Source: Amycolatopsis endophytica (GTDB lineage Bacteria > Actinomycetota > Actinomycetes > Mycobacteriales > Pseudonocardiaceae). Taken from it: a stretch of 64,000 nucleotides of DNA. The notes under the pieces are model-generated. The model was not told the DNA's origin. It worked only from the letters and a program-made list of their open reading frames with translations, and did no database searches. The stretch spans positions 4,588,001 to 4,652,000 of the forward strand of contig NZ_JACCFK010000001.1 of the NCBI RefSeq assembly GCF_013410405.1, written 5' to 3'. Both the position numbers and the translations under genes were made by a program. Of the stretch, positions 28,635 to 36,563 are shown piece by piece; the first letter of the stretch is position 1; every line of letters starts with the position of its first letter.

Positions 28635-29651
28635 TCAGTCCTTCAGGGTTTCGAGGCCGAGCGTGACGAGGGGGACGACCGCGGCGCCGATCTGGTCGAA
28701 GCCCTCGCCGACGGTCTGGCCCTGGCTGAAGCGGTAGTAGATGCCCTCCAGGATCACCGCGAGCTTGAAGAACGCGAACCCGACGTACCAGTCCAGCGCC
28801 GAGACGTCCCGTCCGGAGCGGGCGGCGTACTGCGCGATCACCTCGTCCGTGCCCGGGTAGCCGGGTGCGGTGCTGACGTTGGACACGATCTCCAGGTCGA
28901 CCTTGCCGCGTTCGGCGTAGGCGACGAGCAGGGCCAGGTCCGTCAGCGGATCGCCGAGCGTGGACATCTCCCAGTCCAGCACGGCGGTGATGCGGTCCCG
29001 GGAATCGACCAGGACGTTGTCCAGGCGGTAGTCGCCGTGCACGACCGCCGCCGGGCCGGAGGCCGGGATCGCGCGGGCCAGCTGCTCGCGCAGATCGTCG
29101 ATGCCCGGCAGGTCCCGGCTGCGGGAACCGTCGAGCTGCTTGCCCCACCGGCGCACCTGCCGTTCCAGGAACCCTTCCGGGCGGCCGAAATCGCCGAGCC
29201 CGACGGCGGACGGGTCGACCGCGTGCAGGTCGACCAGGGTGTCCACCAGCGCTCCGGCGATCGCCTTCGTGCGGTGCTCGCCGAGCGGTTCCAGCTCGCT
29301 CGCCGACCGGTAGGGCGTGCCCTCGACGAACTCCATGACGTAGAACGGCGCGCCGATCACGTCGGTGTCCTGGCACAGGGTGATCGTCCGTGGCACCGGC
29401 ACGGCGGTGTGCCCGAGCGCGCTGATCACGCGGTGCTCGCGGGACATGTCGTGCGCGGTGGGCAGGACATGCCCGAGCGGCGGGCGCCGGACGACCCACC
29501 GGCCCGTGCCGTCGCCGACGACGTAGGTCAGGTTCGACCGGCCGCCCTGCACCACCTCGCCGGTCAGGGGACCCTGGACGAGCCCGGGGGAGTGCTCGTC
29601 CAGGTGATCGCGCAGGCGCGCGAGGTCGAGTCCGGGCAGTTCCTGGGTCAC
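28635..29651 (-). CDS. APH-like phosphotransferase, ACAD10/11-kinase type
   Basis: 338-residue protein-kinase-like fold. The catalytic loop VHGDYRLDN and metal-binding LDWEMSTLGDPLTDL are intact, with an N-lobe GGRSNLTY loop, so it should be active. Despite the fold it is not a drug-resistance gene: this branch accompanies acyl-CoA dehydrogenases (mycobacterial FadE36-like, ACAD10/11 N-terminal domains). GTG 29651 has GGAGG upstream. First gene of a four-gene leftward operon with a palindromic site before it. Confidence 0.9.
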   Translation of the reverse strand: MTQELPGLDLARLRDHLDEHSPGLVQGPLTGEVVQGGRSNLTYVVGDGTGRWVVRRPPLGHVLPTAHDMSREHRVISALGHTAVPVPRTITLCQDTDVIGAPFYVMEFVEGTPYRSASELEPLGEHRTKAIAGALVDTLVDLHAVDPSAVGLGDFGRPEGFLERQVRRWGKQLDGSRSRDLPGIDDLREQLARAIPASGPAAVVHGDYRLDNVLVDSRDRITAVLDWEMSTLGDPLTDLALLVAYAERGKVDLEIVSNVSTAPGYPGTDEVIAQYAARSGRDVSALDWYVGFAFFKLAVILEGIYYRFSQGQTVGEGFDQIGAAVVPLVTLGLETLKD

Positions 29652-29674
29652 TGGGCCTCCTTGCCTTCGTTGCT

Positions 29675-29692
29675 ATACCGACCAGTCGGTAT
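29675..29692. promoter_or_regulatory. TetR-type operator upstream of APH-ACAD operon
   Basis: ATACCGAC-CA-GTCGGTAT is a perfect 8-bp palindrome, 24 bases before the GTG of the phosphotransferase gene. ACCGACNNGTCGGT palindromes are typical TetR/AcrR operators. None of the TetR genes in the window sits next to it, so the regulator could be elsewhere. Confidence 0.65.
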
Positions 29693-29731
29693 GTCACACG
29701 GTAGCGGACGCGCCCGCGGGCGCGTCCTCCG

Positions 29732-30184
29732 TCAGGCGATGTAGCGCACGACCCACTCGGCCACGCACGCCGGCTTGGCCTCGCCGTCGATCTCGATCGT
29801 CCACCGCACCACGGCCTGCTTGCCGCCGGGCACGTCGGTGACCTCGGCCAGCTCCGCGCTGCCGCGGATCTTCGAGCCGACCTTGACCGCCTGCGGGAAC
29901 CGGACCTTGTTCAGGCCGTAGTTGACGCCCATGGTCAGGTTCTCGACGCGGTAGGTGGCCGCCGACAGCTTCGGGAGCACCGACAGCGTCAGGAACCCGT
30001 GCGCGATCGGGCCGCCGAAGGGGCCCTGCGCGGCCTTCTCGATGTCGACGTGGATCCACTGGTGGTCGCCCGTGGCGTCGGCGAAGAGGTTGACCTGGTC
30101 CTGGGTGACGGTGTGCCAGTCGCTGGTGCCGAGCGGCTCGCCCACGGCCGCGGTGAACTCGTCCAGTCCGGAGAAGACGCGCAT
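29732..30184 (-). CDS. MaoC family dehydratase ((R)-specific enoyl-CoA hydratase)
   Basis: 150-residue hot-dog protein that hydrates enoyl-CoA to (R)-3-hydroxyacyl-CoA. The hydratase motif with catalytic Asp and His is DATGDHQWIHVD (about 36-47), followed by GGPIAHGFLTLS. It lies two bases after the FabG-like gene, so the pair can perform consecutive hydration and NAD(P)H-linked oxidation or reduction of the (R)-hydroxyacyl-CoA. Confidence 0.94.
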   Translation of the reverse strand: MRVFSGLDEFTAAVGEPLGTSDWHTVTQDQVNLFADATGDHQWIHVDIEKAAQGPFGGPIAHGFLTLSVLPKLSAATYRVENLTMGVNYGLNKVRFPQAVKVGSKIRGSAELAEVTDVPGGKQAVVRWTIEIDGEAKPACVAEWVVRYIA

Positions 30185-30186
30185 GC

Positions 30187-30948
30187 TCAGTCCTTCGGTC
30201 CGCCGGCGACGTAGATGACCTGGCCGGACACGAAGCCCGCGCCCTCACTGACCAGGAACGACACGGTGTGGGCGATATCGTCCGGCGTGCCGGTGCGCTG
30301 CACCGGGATCTCCTTGGCCGCGAACGCCTTGAAGTCCTCGAACGGCACGCCCAGCCGCTCGGCGGTGGCCGCGGTCATGTCGGTCTCGATGAAACCGGGG
30401 GCGATCGCGTTGGCGGTGATGCCGAACTTGCCCAGCTCGATGGCCAGCGTCTTGGTGAAGCCCTGCATGCCGGCCTTGGCCGCGGAGTAGTTGACCTGGC
30501 CGCGGTTGCCCAGCGCCGAGGTGCTGGACAGGTTCACGATCCGGCCCCAGCGTTGCTCGGTCATGTACTTCTGCGCCGCGCGGGTCATCAGGAACGAGCC
30601 CTTGAGGTGCACGCCCAGCACCGAGTCCCAGTCCTGCTCGGTCATCTTGAAGATCAGGTTGTCGCGGGTGATCCCGGCGTTGTTGACGAGCACCGTCGGC
30701 GCGCCCAGTTCCTCGGCGACCCGCGCCACGGCGGCCTCGACCTGCTCGGCGTTGCTGACGTCCAGCGCCACGCCGATCGCCCTGCCGCCTGCCGAGACGA
30801 TGTCCTCGGCGCCCTGCTTGACGGACTCCTCGTTGAGGTCCAGCAGTGCGACGGCGAATCCGTCGGAGGCCAGCTTGCGGGCGACGGCGGCGCCGATACC
30901 CCGGCCGGCGCCGGTCACGATCGCGACCCGGGAGTGGGACTCGGTCAC
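30187..30948 (-). CDS. 3-oxoacyl-ACP/acyl-CoA reductase (FabG-like SDR)
   Basis: 253-residue SDR. The cofactor loop TGAGRGIG, NNAG (NNAGITRDN), the catalytic Ser in NLSSTSAL and the YSAAK motif are all present, and the sequence is close to FabG. GTG 30948 with the 14-bp TetR palindrome 29 bases upstream. It heads a leftward run with maoC (gap 2) and, after a separate operator, the APH-ACAD genes. Confidence 0.94.
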   Translation of the reverse strand: MTESHSRVAIVTGAGRGIGAAVARKLASDGFAVALLDLNEESVKQGAEDIVSAGGRAIGVALDVSNAEQVEAAVARVAEELGAPTVLVNNAGITRDNLIFKMTEQDWDSVLGVHLKGSFLMTRAAQKYMTEQRWGRIVNLSSTSALGNRGQVNYSAAKAGMQGFTKTLAIELGKFGITANAIAPGFIETDMTAATAERLGVPFEDFKAFAAKEIPVQRTGTPDDIAHTVSFLVSEGAGFVSGQVIYVAGGPKD

Positions 30949-30976
30949 GGGAACTCCTCCTCGACGATGAGTGCGG

Positions 30977-30990
30977 TAAGCGAGCGCTTA
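30977..30990. promoter_or_regulatory. TetR-type operator copy 3 (TAAGCGAGCGCTTA)
   Basis: Identical to the 14-bp palindrome at 22566-22579, placed 29 bases before the FabG-like start. This implies shared control with the TetR-SDR locus 8 kb away. Confidence 0.75.
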
Positions 30991-31019
30991 GAAAGTTACC
31001 CGCCTTCCACCCGGCGCGC

Positions 31020-31697
31020 CTAAGTGACCTGGGTCACCCGGCCGGAGTTCGATCGTAGTAACGGCACCGCCAGCGTGGCGAGCGCGAGCAGTTCGGTGGC
31101 CGCGAGCAGCCGCTCGACCAGGCCCAGCGGGATCGTCCGCCACCACGGCCCGCCGCCGGCGAGCATGTAGCCGACCGCGCCGAGGATGAGCCCGAACCAG
31201 GCCAGCGAGACGATCGCCAGCACGCGGGCCGCCCATCGCCAGCGCGGCGAGTCCGGGAAGATGCGGCGCGCGGCCAGCAGCAGCCCGACCGGCAGGCACA
31301 CGAACCCGACGACGCTGGAGTAGCGGTGCACCGTGCCGCCCAGGCTCGGGCCGACGGACCAGTCGGTCTTCGGGAACGCCACGATCACCAGCAGGCTCAC
31401 CGTCCACAGTGCACCGAGCAGGACCGCGGCCGAGCGCACCGGCAGCGCGCGCATCAGCACGTGCGCGGCGAACAGCACCGCGGACCCGATGGCGATCAGC
31501 AGGACCGCGATATCGAAGATCCACTTGTTGGTGCTCAGCGCGTATTCGCTGATCGTGCGGTCCAGCACGCTGATCCGGTCGGTCGGCGGGAGGAACTGCA
31601 GGAGCAGTACCAGCGCGGCGCCGACGGCGAGCGCGGCCAGGCAGGCCAGCGCGAGGATCCTCGGGGCGCGGGAGGGGGCCGGGTTCGCGGCGGTCAC
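31020..31697 (-). CDS. DUF998 family membrane protein
   Basis: 225-residue integral membrane protein with about six hydrophobic helices, beginning after a short basic N-terminus. The pattern (ISEYALSTNKWIFDIAV, FPKTDWS, GTVHRYSSVVGFVCLPVG) is that of the DUF998 family, whose function is not established. GTG 31697. The promoter region of the FabG-like gene separates it from the beta-oxidation genes. Confidence 0.88.
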   Translation of the reverse strand: MTAANPAPSRAPRILALACLAALAVGAALVLLLQFLPPTDRISVLDRTISEYALSTNKWIFDIAVLLIAIGSAVLFAAHVLMRALPVRSAAVLLGALWTVSLLVIVAFPKTDWSVGPSLGGTVHRYSSVVGFVCLPVGLLLAARRIFPDSPRWRWAARVLAIVSLAWFGLILGAVGYMLAGGGPWWRTIPLGLVERLLAATELLALATLAVPLLRSNSGRVTQVT

Positions 31698-31775
31698 GAC
31701 GACCAGTCTAGGCGGGCCGGTGTTGGTGTTTTGTGACCTTCTGGGCGTTTCCGGCGGGGGCTAGGATCTGAAGGC

Positions 31776-32753
31776 GTGGAGCAACGGGTTCTCGGCCGCA
31801 CCGGCCGCGCGGTTTCGGTCGTCGGGCTCGGCACGTGGCAGCTGGGGGCGGACTGGGGCGAGGTCGGCGAGGCCGACGCGCTCGCCGTGCTGGAAGCCGC
31901 CGTCGAGTCGGGCGTCACCTTCTTCGACACCGCCGACGTCTATGGCGACGGGCGCAGCGAGCAGATCATCGGGCGGTTCCGGCGGGACCACCCCGACGTG
32001 TTCGTGGCGACCAAGATGGGCCGCCGCGCGCCGCTGGACCCGGCCGAGTACACGCTGGACAACTTCCGCGCGTGGACCGACCGATCCCGTGACAACCTCG
32101 GCGTCGACGTGCTGGACCTGGTGCAGCTGCACTGTCCGCCGACGGCGGTGTATTCCAGCGACGCCGTGTTCGACGCTCTCGACGCACTGGTCGCGGAGAA
32201 GCGGATCGCCGCCTACGGGGTGAGCGTCGAGACCTGCGACGAAGCGCTCACCGCGATCGCCCGGCCGGGCACCGCGAGCGTGCAGATCATCCTCAACCCG
32301 TTCCGGCTCAAGCCCCTGGAGCGCGTGCTGCCCGCGGCGGCCGAAGCCGGGGTCGGGATCATCGCGCGGGTGCCACTGGCCTCAGGCCTGTTGTCCGGCC
32401 GCTACACGAAGGACACGGTGTTCGCCGCGAACGACCACCGGACGTTCAACCGCCACGGCGAGGCGTTCGACCAGGGCGAGACCTTCTCCGGCGTGGACTT
32501 CGCGACCGGCGTGGAGGCGGCCGCGGAGTTCGCGGAACTGGCCCCGGCCGGAGCGACGCCCGCGCGGACGGCGCTGCGGTGGATCGTCCAGCAGCCGGGC
32601 GTGACCTCGGTGATCCCGGGAGCCCGCTCGCCCGAGCAGGCGCGGGCCAACGCGGCCGCCGCCGGGCTCGCGCCGTTGTCACCGTCCACTCTGGACGCCG
32701 TGCGCGACCTGTACGATCGGCGGATCCGCGCCCGGGTGCACGACCGCTGGTAG
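31776..32753 (+). CDS. Aldo/keto reductase
   Basis: 325-residue NADPH-dependent carbonyl reductase with the (beta/alpha)8 fold. The catalytic tetrad region is visible as DTADVYGDGRSE (Asp, Tyr), ATKMGRR (Lys) and LVQLHCPP (His). The coenzyme-binding end IPGARSPEQARANAAA matches the AKR class related to YajO/IolS-type enzymes. GTG 31776. Single gene, convergent with the glycosyltransferase gene. Confidence 0.92.
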   Translation: MEQRVLGRTGRAVSVVGLGTWQLGADWGEVGEADALAVLEAAVESGVTFFDTADVYGDGRSEQIIGRFRRDHPDVFVATKMGRRAPLDPAEYTLDNFRAWTDRSRDNLGVDVLDLVQLHCPPTAVYSSDAVFDALDALVAEKRIAAYGVSVETCDEALTAIARPGTASVQIILNPFRLKPLERVLPAAAEAGVGIIARVPLASGLLSGRYTKDTVFAANDHRTFNRHGEAFDQGETFSGVDFATGVEAAAEFAELAPAGATPARTALRWIVQQPGVTSVIPGARSPEQARANAAAAGLAPLSPSTLDAVRDLYDRRIRARVHDRW

Positions 32754-32796
32754 GTCCCTTCGCGACTCTGGGGGAACGGTGGGCACCCGCGTCGTC

Positions 32797-32819
32797 GAGG
32801 TCTGTCCACACGGGACCTC
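32797..32819. terminator. Hairpin between convergent AKR and GT87 genes
   Basis: GAGGTC and GACCTC arms with an 11-base loop, 44 bases after the aldo/keto reductase stop. No U-tract; terminator role inferred from position only. Nothing else is seen in 32754-32972. Confidence 0.35.
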
Positions 32820-32972
32820 TTGCGACACCTGACTGATGGCTGTGGAGCCGCCCCAGGTCGCTGCGCCGTCGGCGCCCGCGAACGCGGCTGCTGCCGCTGC
32901 AACGGCGCTGCCGCCGTCGGGCGCCGGACCGGGCATCGCAGGCGGTTCGCGGCGAGCAGCCACGGCACCGTC

Positions 32973-34301
32973 TCACCCCACCGTGTCGATCACGTCCTCG
33001 GTCTCCCCGGACGTTACCGGGCGGTCGGTTCCGGTGCCAGGGCCGCCGGTATCGCCAGATCGGGACGGGCGATACCGGCGGCCACCAGGTTCAACGAGCG
33101 CGTCCGAGCCGGAATTCCCGCCGTATAACGTCCTATACGGCGGGACTCGGAACGCCAGCACGCCCAGCGCGATCACCGAGAGCAGCACGTAGGAGGACCC
33201 GGCAAGGTGCTGCCACCAGGTCCAGTGCCGCTCGACGTCGTGGGTCTGGGGCAGCCACGAGTGCGGTCCGGCGGCGAAGATGGCGAGTACGATCACGGAA
33301 ACGGTCTTCGAACCACCGCGCCGCACGTGGACCAGCAGCGCGACCGCGCCGGGCAGGATCCAGACCCAGTGGTGGGACCAGCTCACCGGCGACGCGAGCA
33401 GCCCGCCCGCGGCGATCGCCAGCAGGGCGGTGACGTCGTCACGGGTGCGGCGGGCCGCCAGCACCGCCAAGACCATCACCGCGGCCGCGAGCGCCGCCCA
33501 CAACGCCGTGCGGCCGGTGCCCTCGGGCAGCAGCCGCACGAGGACGGCCTGCACGTTCTGGTTGAAGGCGTAGGCGAGACCGCCGATGCGCTCGGGGTCG
33601 AACAGGGTCTTCGTCCAGTACTCGACGGTGTCGCCCGGCGCGAGCGCCAGCCCGGCGAGGGCGCAGGCGAGGAAGGAGGCGAACGCGGTGACGGCGGCGC
33701 GATACTGGCGCCGGACGAGGAAGAACAGCACGAACACGGCGGGCGTGAGCTTGACGGCGGCCGCGACCCCGATCAGCAGACCGCGCGGCCAGCGCGTGCG
33801 GGGCAGCAGGCAGTCGGCGGTGACCAGGGCCATCAGGACCAGGTTGACCTGCCCGAAGCCGATGGTCTGACGGGCGGGCTCGAAGACGAACCACAGCGCG
33901 GCGACGCTCATCCCGACGGCGTTCGCGGCGGCCCGGTCCGGCAGGAGACGCCGGGCGGTGATCGTCGTGGTGACCGCCATCGCCGCGGCGGAGGCCAGGG
34001 TGACCGCGAACTTCGCGACGTGCCACGGCAGCAGCTGCACCGGCGTGAACACGATCGCGGCGAACGGGGGATAGGTGAACGGCAGCGGCATCCCCGGCAC
34101 CATCCCCGCGAACCCCGGCGAGTACAGCGGCACGCCGGTGCGCCAGGCCAGTGCCCCGGTGCGATAGACGTGCAGGTCGAGGAACCCCTGGAAGACCAGC
34201 ACCCACGCGACCACGGACAGCAGCAGGAACGCGGTGGCACCCCAGGTGAGCCGGTGCAGGCGGACGCGCGCGCGGACGGAACCGCTCATCGTGCCCCCCA
34301 C
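32973..34301 (-). CDS. GT87-family polyprenol-phosphate mannosyltransferase-like membrane protein
   Basis: 442-residue integral membrane protein with roughly ten hydrophobic helices, of the DUF2029/GT87 family that includes mycobacterial PimE-type alpha-1,2-mannosyltransferases. The extracytoplasmic catalytic Asp is likely in FLDLHVYRTGA (about residue 43); LYSPGF, PFTYPPFAA, VKLTPAV and SPVSWSHHWVW are family marks. ATG 34289 is an alternative start. The last 50 or so residues after the final helix are polar and coincide with two strong palindromes (33041-33144), so the C-terminal tail may be altered. Confidence 0.86.
   Translation of the reverse strand: MGGTMSGSVRARVRLHRLTWGATAFLLLSVVAWVLVFQGFLDLHVYRTGALAWRTGVPLYSPGFAGMVPGMPLPFTYPPFAAIVFTPVQLLPWHVAKFAVTLASAAAMAVTTTITARRLLPDRAAANAVGMSVAALWFVFEPARQTIGFGQVNLVLMALVTADCLLPRTRWPRGLLIGVAAAVKLTPAVFVLFFLVRRQYRAAVTAFASFLACALAGLALAPGDTVEYWTKTLFDPERIGGLAYAFNQNVQAVLVRLLPEGTGRTALWAALAAAVMVLAVLAARRTRDDVTALLAIAAGGLLASPVSWSHHWVWILPGAVALLVHVRRGGSKTVSVIVLAIFAAGPHSWLPQTHDVERHWTWWQHLAGSSYVLLSVIALGVLAFRVPPYRTLYGGNSGSDALVEPGGRRYRPSRSGDTGGPGTGTDRPVTSGETEDVIDTVG
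33041..33083. repeat. Perfect 16-bp inverted repeat inside the GT87 3' end
   Basis: GGCCGCCGGTATCGCC (33041-33056) and its exact complement (33068-33083) flank 11 bases. It lies within the apparent reading frame of the glycosyltransferase. Such strong hairpins are normally intergenic. Confidence 0.8.
33117..33144. repeat. Perfect 11-bp inverted repeat inside the GT87 3' end
   Basis: CCCGCCGTATA and TATACGGCGGG flank a 6-base loop. It is located just after the last predicted transmembrane helix codons of the leftward GT87 gene and encodes part of its unusual polar tail. Confidence 0.8.
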
Positions 34302-34456
34302 TCACGACGCGGCCCCCTGCCGCGCCCCCGAAGATCGCCATTCTGGCACGGCCGGTGCGGACGCGACCCGCGGCTGGGGCCGGTGCCGGGTTTGTGCCGG
34401 TTCCGTGGCCGGAAAAGGACACAGCCGTGGGACGCGCGCCGGCGCCCTCCCTGGCG

Positions 34457-35239
34457 TCAGCGCGGGTTCGCGAGAGCCGTGGTGTGGCAGAAGCCGATCG
34501 GTCCGGCGGTGTCGTGGAGGGTGCAGTGCCCGACGGCGATCCCGTCCTCGTCGAGGTGCCCGGACGACTCGAGCCCGATCGCGTCCGACAGCGGCAGCCT
34601 GCTCAGCGACAACGTGTAGTCGGCGTTGATGAAGTCCAGGCTGTGCTCGCTCGCGTGCGCCAGCGGGCTCGCGGTGTCGGCGGCCAGCGCGGCCCGCACG
34701 AACGGCGACAGCGCCTCGCCTGCCACCAGCTCCCGCGACTCGCGCAGCCACGCCCGCCGTTTCCCGGCGCCCCGGGTCGAGGTGAGCGGCTGGTTGTGTT
34801 CGTCGAAGCGCCAGATGGCCCAGCCCTGCCTGCGTGGTTCCCACAGCTCTTCGGGCGGTGGGGCGTCCCACGCCGGGGTGGCAGGCACCGGCCCGTGCGG
34901 CTGCTCGCCGGTCCGCAGCAGCACGGCGGTCGCCCGCGCGACCAGCCCGTTTTCGGCGTGCACGAGCGCGTCCGCGACGCGGATCCGGCGCCCGTCGCGG
35001 ATCCGCGTGGTCTCGACCGTGACCGGCGCGAGCGGTGCGTTGCGGAACAGGTCCACGGTCAGCCGGCTGAAGTGCAGGCCCGGCTCCGACTGCTCGCGCT
35101 CCAGCGTGCGCGCGGCGAGCCCGCCGAGGAGACGGCCGTGGATCATGGCCGGGTTCCACCAGCTGCGAGACACCCGGCCGGGGTGCAGCTCGTCACCGAT
35201 TGCCGTGAAGAACGCCTGCTGCTGTTCGGTCTGCGCCAC
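34457..35239 (-). CDS. Acyl-CoA thioesterase, TesB/double hot-dog type
   Basis: 260-residue protein resembling two-hot-dog acyl-CoA thioesterases. The N-terminal half has WWNPAMIHGRLLGGLAARTLE and SRLTVDLFRNAPLAPVTVET, the C-terminal half FINADYTLSLSRLP and GHLDEDGIAVGHCTLHD. It probably hydrolyses acyl-CoA; chain preference unknown. GTG 35239. The 155 bases between it and the GT87 start contain no evident feature. Confidence 0.85.
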   Translation of the reverse strand: MAQTEQQQAFFTAIGDELHPGRVSRSWWNPAMIHGRLLGGLAARTLEREQSEPGLHFSRLTVDLFRNAPLAPVTVETTRIRDGRRIRVADALVHAENGLVARATAVLLRTGEQPHGPVPATPAWDAPPPEELWEPRRQGWAIWRFDEHNQPLTSTRGAGKRRAWLRESRELVAGEALSPFVRAALAADTASPLAHASEHSLDFINADYTLSLSRLPLSDAIGLESSGHLDEDGIAVGHCTLHDTAGPIGFCHTTALANPR

Positions 35240-35388
35240 CCGGCGATCTTACGGGCGGCCCGGTCGCCGCGAACCGGTCACGACCGTCACCTCTGGTGGC
35301 GAGTTGTGTCGCGAATCGATCACTTCGGCCACATCGGCGCGATCCGTCTGTTTGGATCTCCCGGTTCACCCTCGATCGGAAGGTCGCC

Positions 35389-35958
35389 ATGACGTACCCG
35401 CCTCCGCCGGGCCAGTACCCGGCCGCGCCGCCGCCGCACCCCGGCGAGCAGTACCCCAGCATGCAGCCGCCCAGCGGGGGCACCGCCATCACGGCCGGGG
35501 TCCTCGCCATCCTCGGCGCCCTGTGGGGTGTCTTCAGCGGGATCGTCGACTTCGGCGCCACCGACCAGGTGGTCGAGGACCTGCAGTGGCTGCTGATCTT
35601 CCAGGGCGCGGTCTACCTCATCGAGTTCCTGACCCTGCTGTCCGGCGCGATCCTGTTGTTCCTGCGCAAACCGGCGGGCCGCTGGCTGGTGGTGGCAGGC
35701 AGCGTGCTGCACATCGTGCAGGGCATCGTGGTGCTGAGCGTCATCACCTCGGACGACCGGTTCGACGTCGGCGGGGCGGCCGCGATCGGCAGCGGCGTCG
35801 GCGGCCTGCTGGTCGTGCTGTCGCCGGCGATCGCCACGCTCGTGCTGGCACTGGTGCCGCTCACCAGGCGGTGGTGCGAGTGGGGCACGCGCAAGCCGCC
35901 GCCGCAGCAGCCGGGCTACGGGCAGCAGCCCGGTTACGGCCCTCCGCGGCAGTGGTGA
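35389..35958 (+). CDS. Proline-rich N-terminal small membrane protein
   Basis: 189 residues. A Pro/Tyr-rich cytoplasmic head (MTYPPPPGQYPAAPPP) precedes about four hydrophobic helices, and the C-terminal tail has two PGYGQQ-like repeats. This architecture is common in actinobacterial membrane proteins of unknown function. ATG 35389 is chosen over upstream frame extension because GGAAGG lies upstream and the Pro-rich start is typical. Confidence 0.8.
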   Translation: MTYPPPPGQYPAAPPPHPGEQYPSMQPPSGGTAITAGVLAILGALWGVFSGIVDFGATDQVVEDLQWLLIFQGAVYLIEFLTLLSGAILLFLRKPAGRWLVVAGSVLHIVQGIVVLSVITSDDRFDVGGAAAIGSGVGGLLVVLSPAIATLVLALVPLTRRWCEWGTRKPPPQQPGYGQQPGYGPPRQW

Positions 35959-36050
35959 ACCGGCTGGAGAAACAATTCCGGGCCGGGTGTCGATCCGCGC
36001 CGCCGTCCTTCGACGTGTCTGTGCCAGCAACTTCGGAGGAAGGATCGATC

Positions 36051-36497
36051 ATGGCTCGCATTCCGGTTTCGCAGACGACGCTCACCCCGATCGTGCTCGG
36101 TGTGGTGCGGATCGTGGTGGGTGCGTTGTTCGCCTGCCACGGTCTGCAGGGTTTCGGCGCTTTCGGTGGCGTCGACGGGCAGGGCACCGGCGTCCCCTTC
36201 GGTCTCTGGCCGGGCTGGTGGGCCAGCGTGATCGAGTTCGCGGGCGGGGCGCTGGTGGCGCTCGGGCTGGGCACGCGGGTGGCGGCGCTGCTGTGCTCGG
36301 GCACGATGGCCTACGCCTACTTCACGGTGCACGCGCCGCTGGCCCTGCTGCCGATGCAGAACATGGGGGAGCAGGCCGCGCTCTACGCCTGGCTCTTCCT
36401 GCTGATCGGGGTCGCGGGCCCCGGCCGGTTCGCGCTCGCCGGGCTCCGGCGGCGGCGCCCCGCCGCGCGGGAGGAGCGCGTCCCCGCTCAGGTGTGA
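36051..36497 (+). CDS. DoxX family membrane protein
   Basis: 148-residue protein with four hydrophobic helices of the DoxX family: LGVVRIVVGALFACHGLQ at the start, WWASVIEFAGGALVALGLGTR in the second segment, and a basic C-terminal tail. The family is associated with thiol and oxidative-stress handling in mycobacteria, but this member's role is not known. GGAGGAAGG precedes ATG 36051. It follows the Pro-rich membrane protein by 92 bases. Confidence 0.9.
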   Translation: MARIPVSQTTLTPIVLGVVRIVVGALFACHGLQGFGAFGGVDGQGTGVPFGLWPGWWASVIEFAGGALVALGLGTRVAALLCSGTMAYAYFTVHAPLALLPMQNMGEQAALYAWLFLLIGVAGPGRFALAGLRRRRPAAREERVPAQV

Positions 36498-36563
36498 CTC
36501 ACCGCCGGGTCCTCGTCCCCCAGGATCGGGGACCCGGCGTTCCCCCATGTGGCTACGCCCGGC

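Noticed and set aside
28635..29651. Aminoglycoside resistance phosphotransferase
   Set aside because: The fold is APH-like, but its place in an acyl-CoA dehydrogenase operon and its similarity to ACAD10/11 kinase domains point to lipid metabolism.
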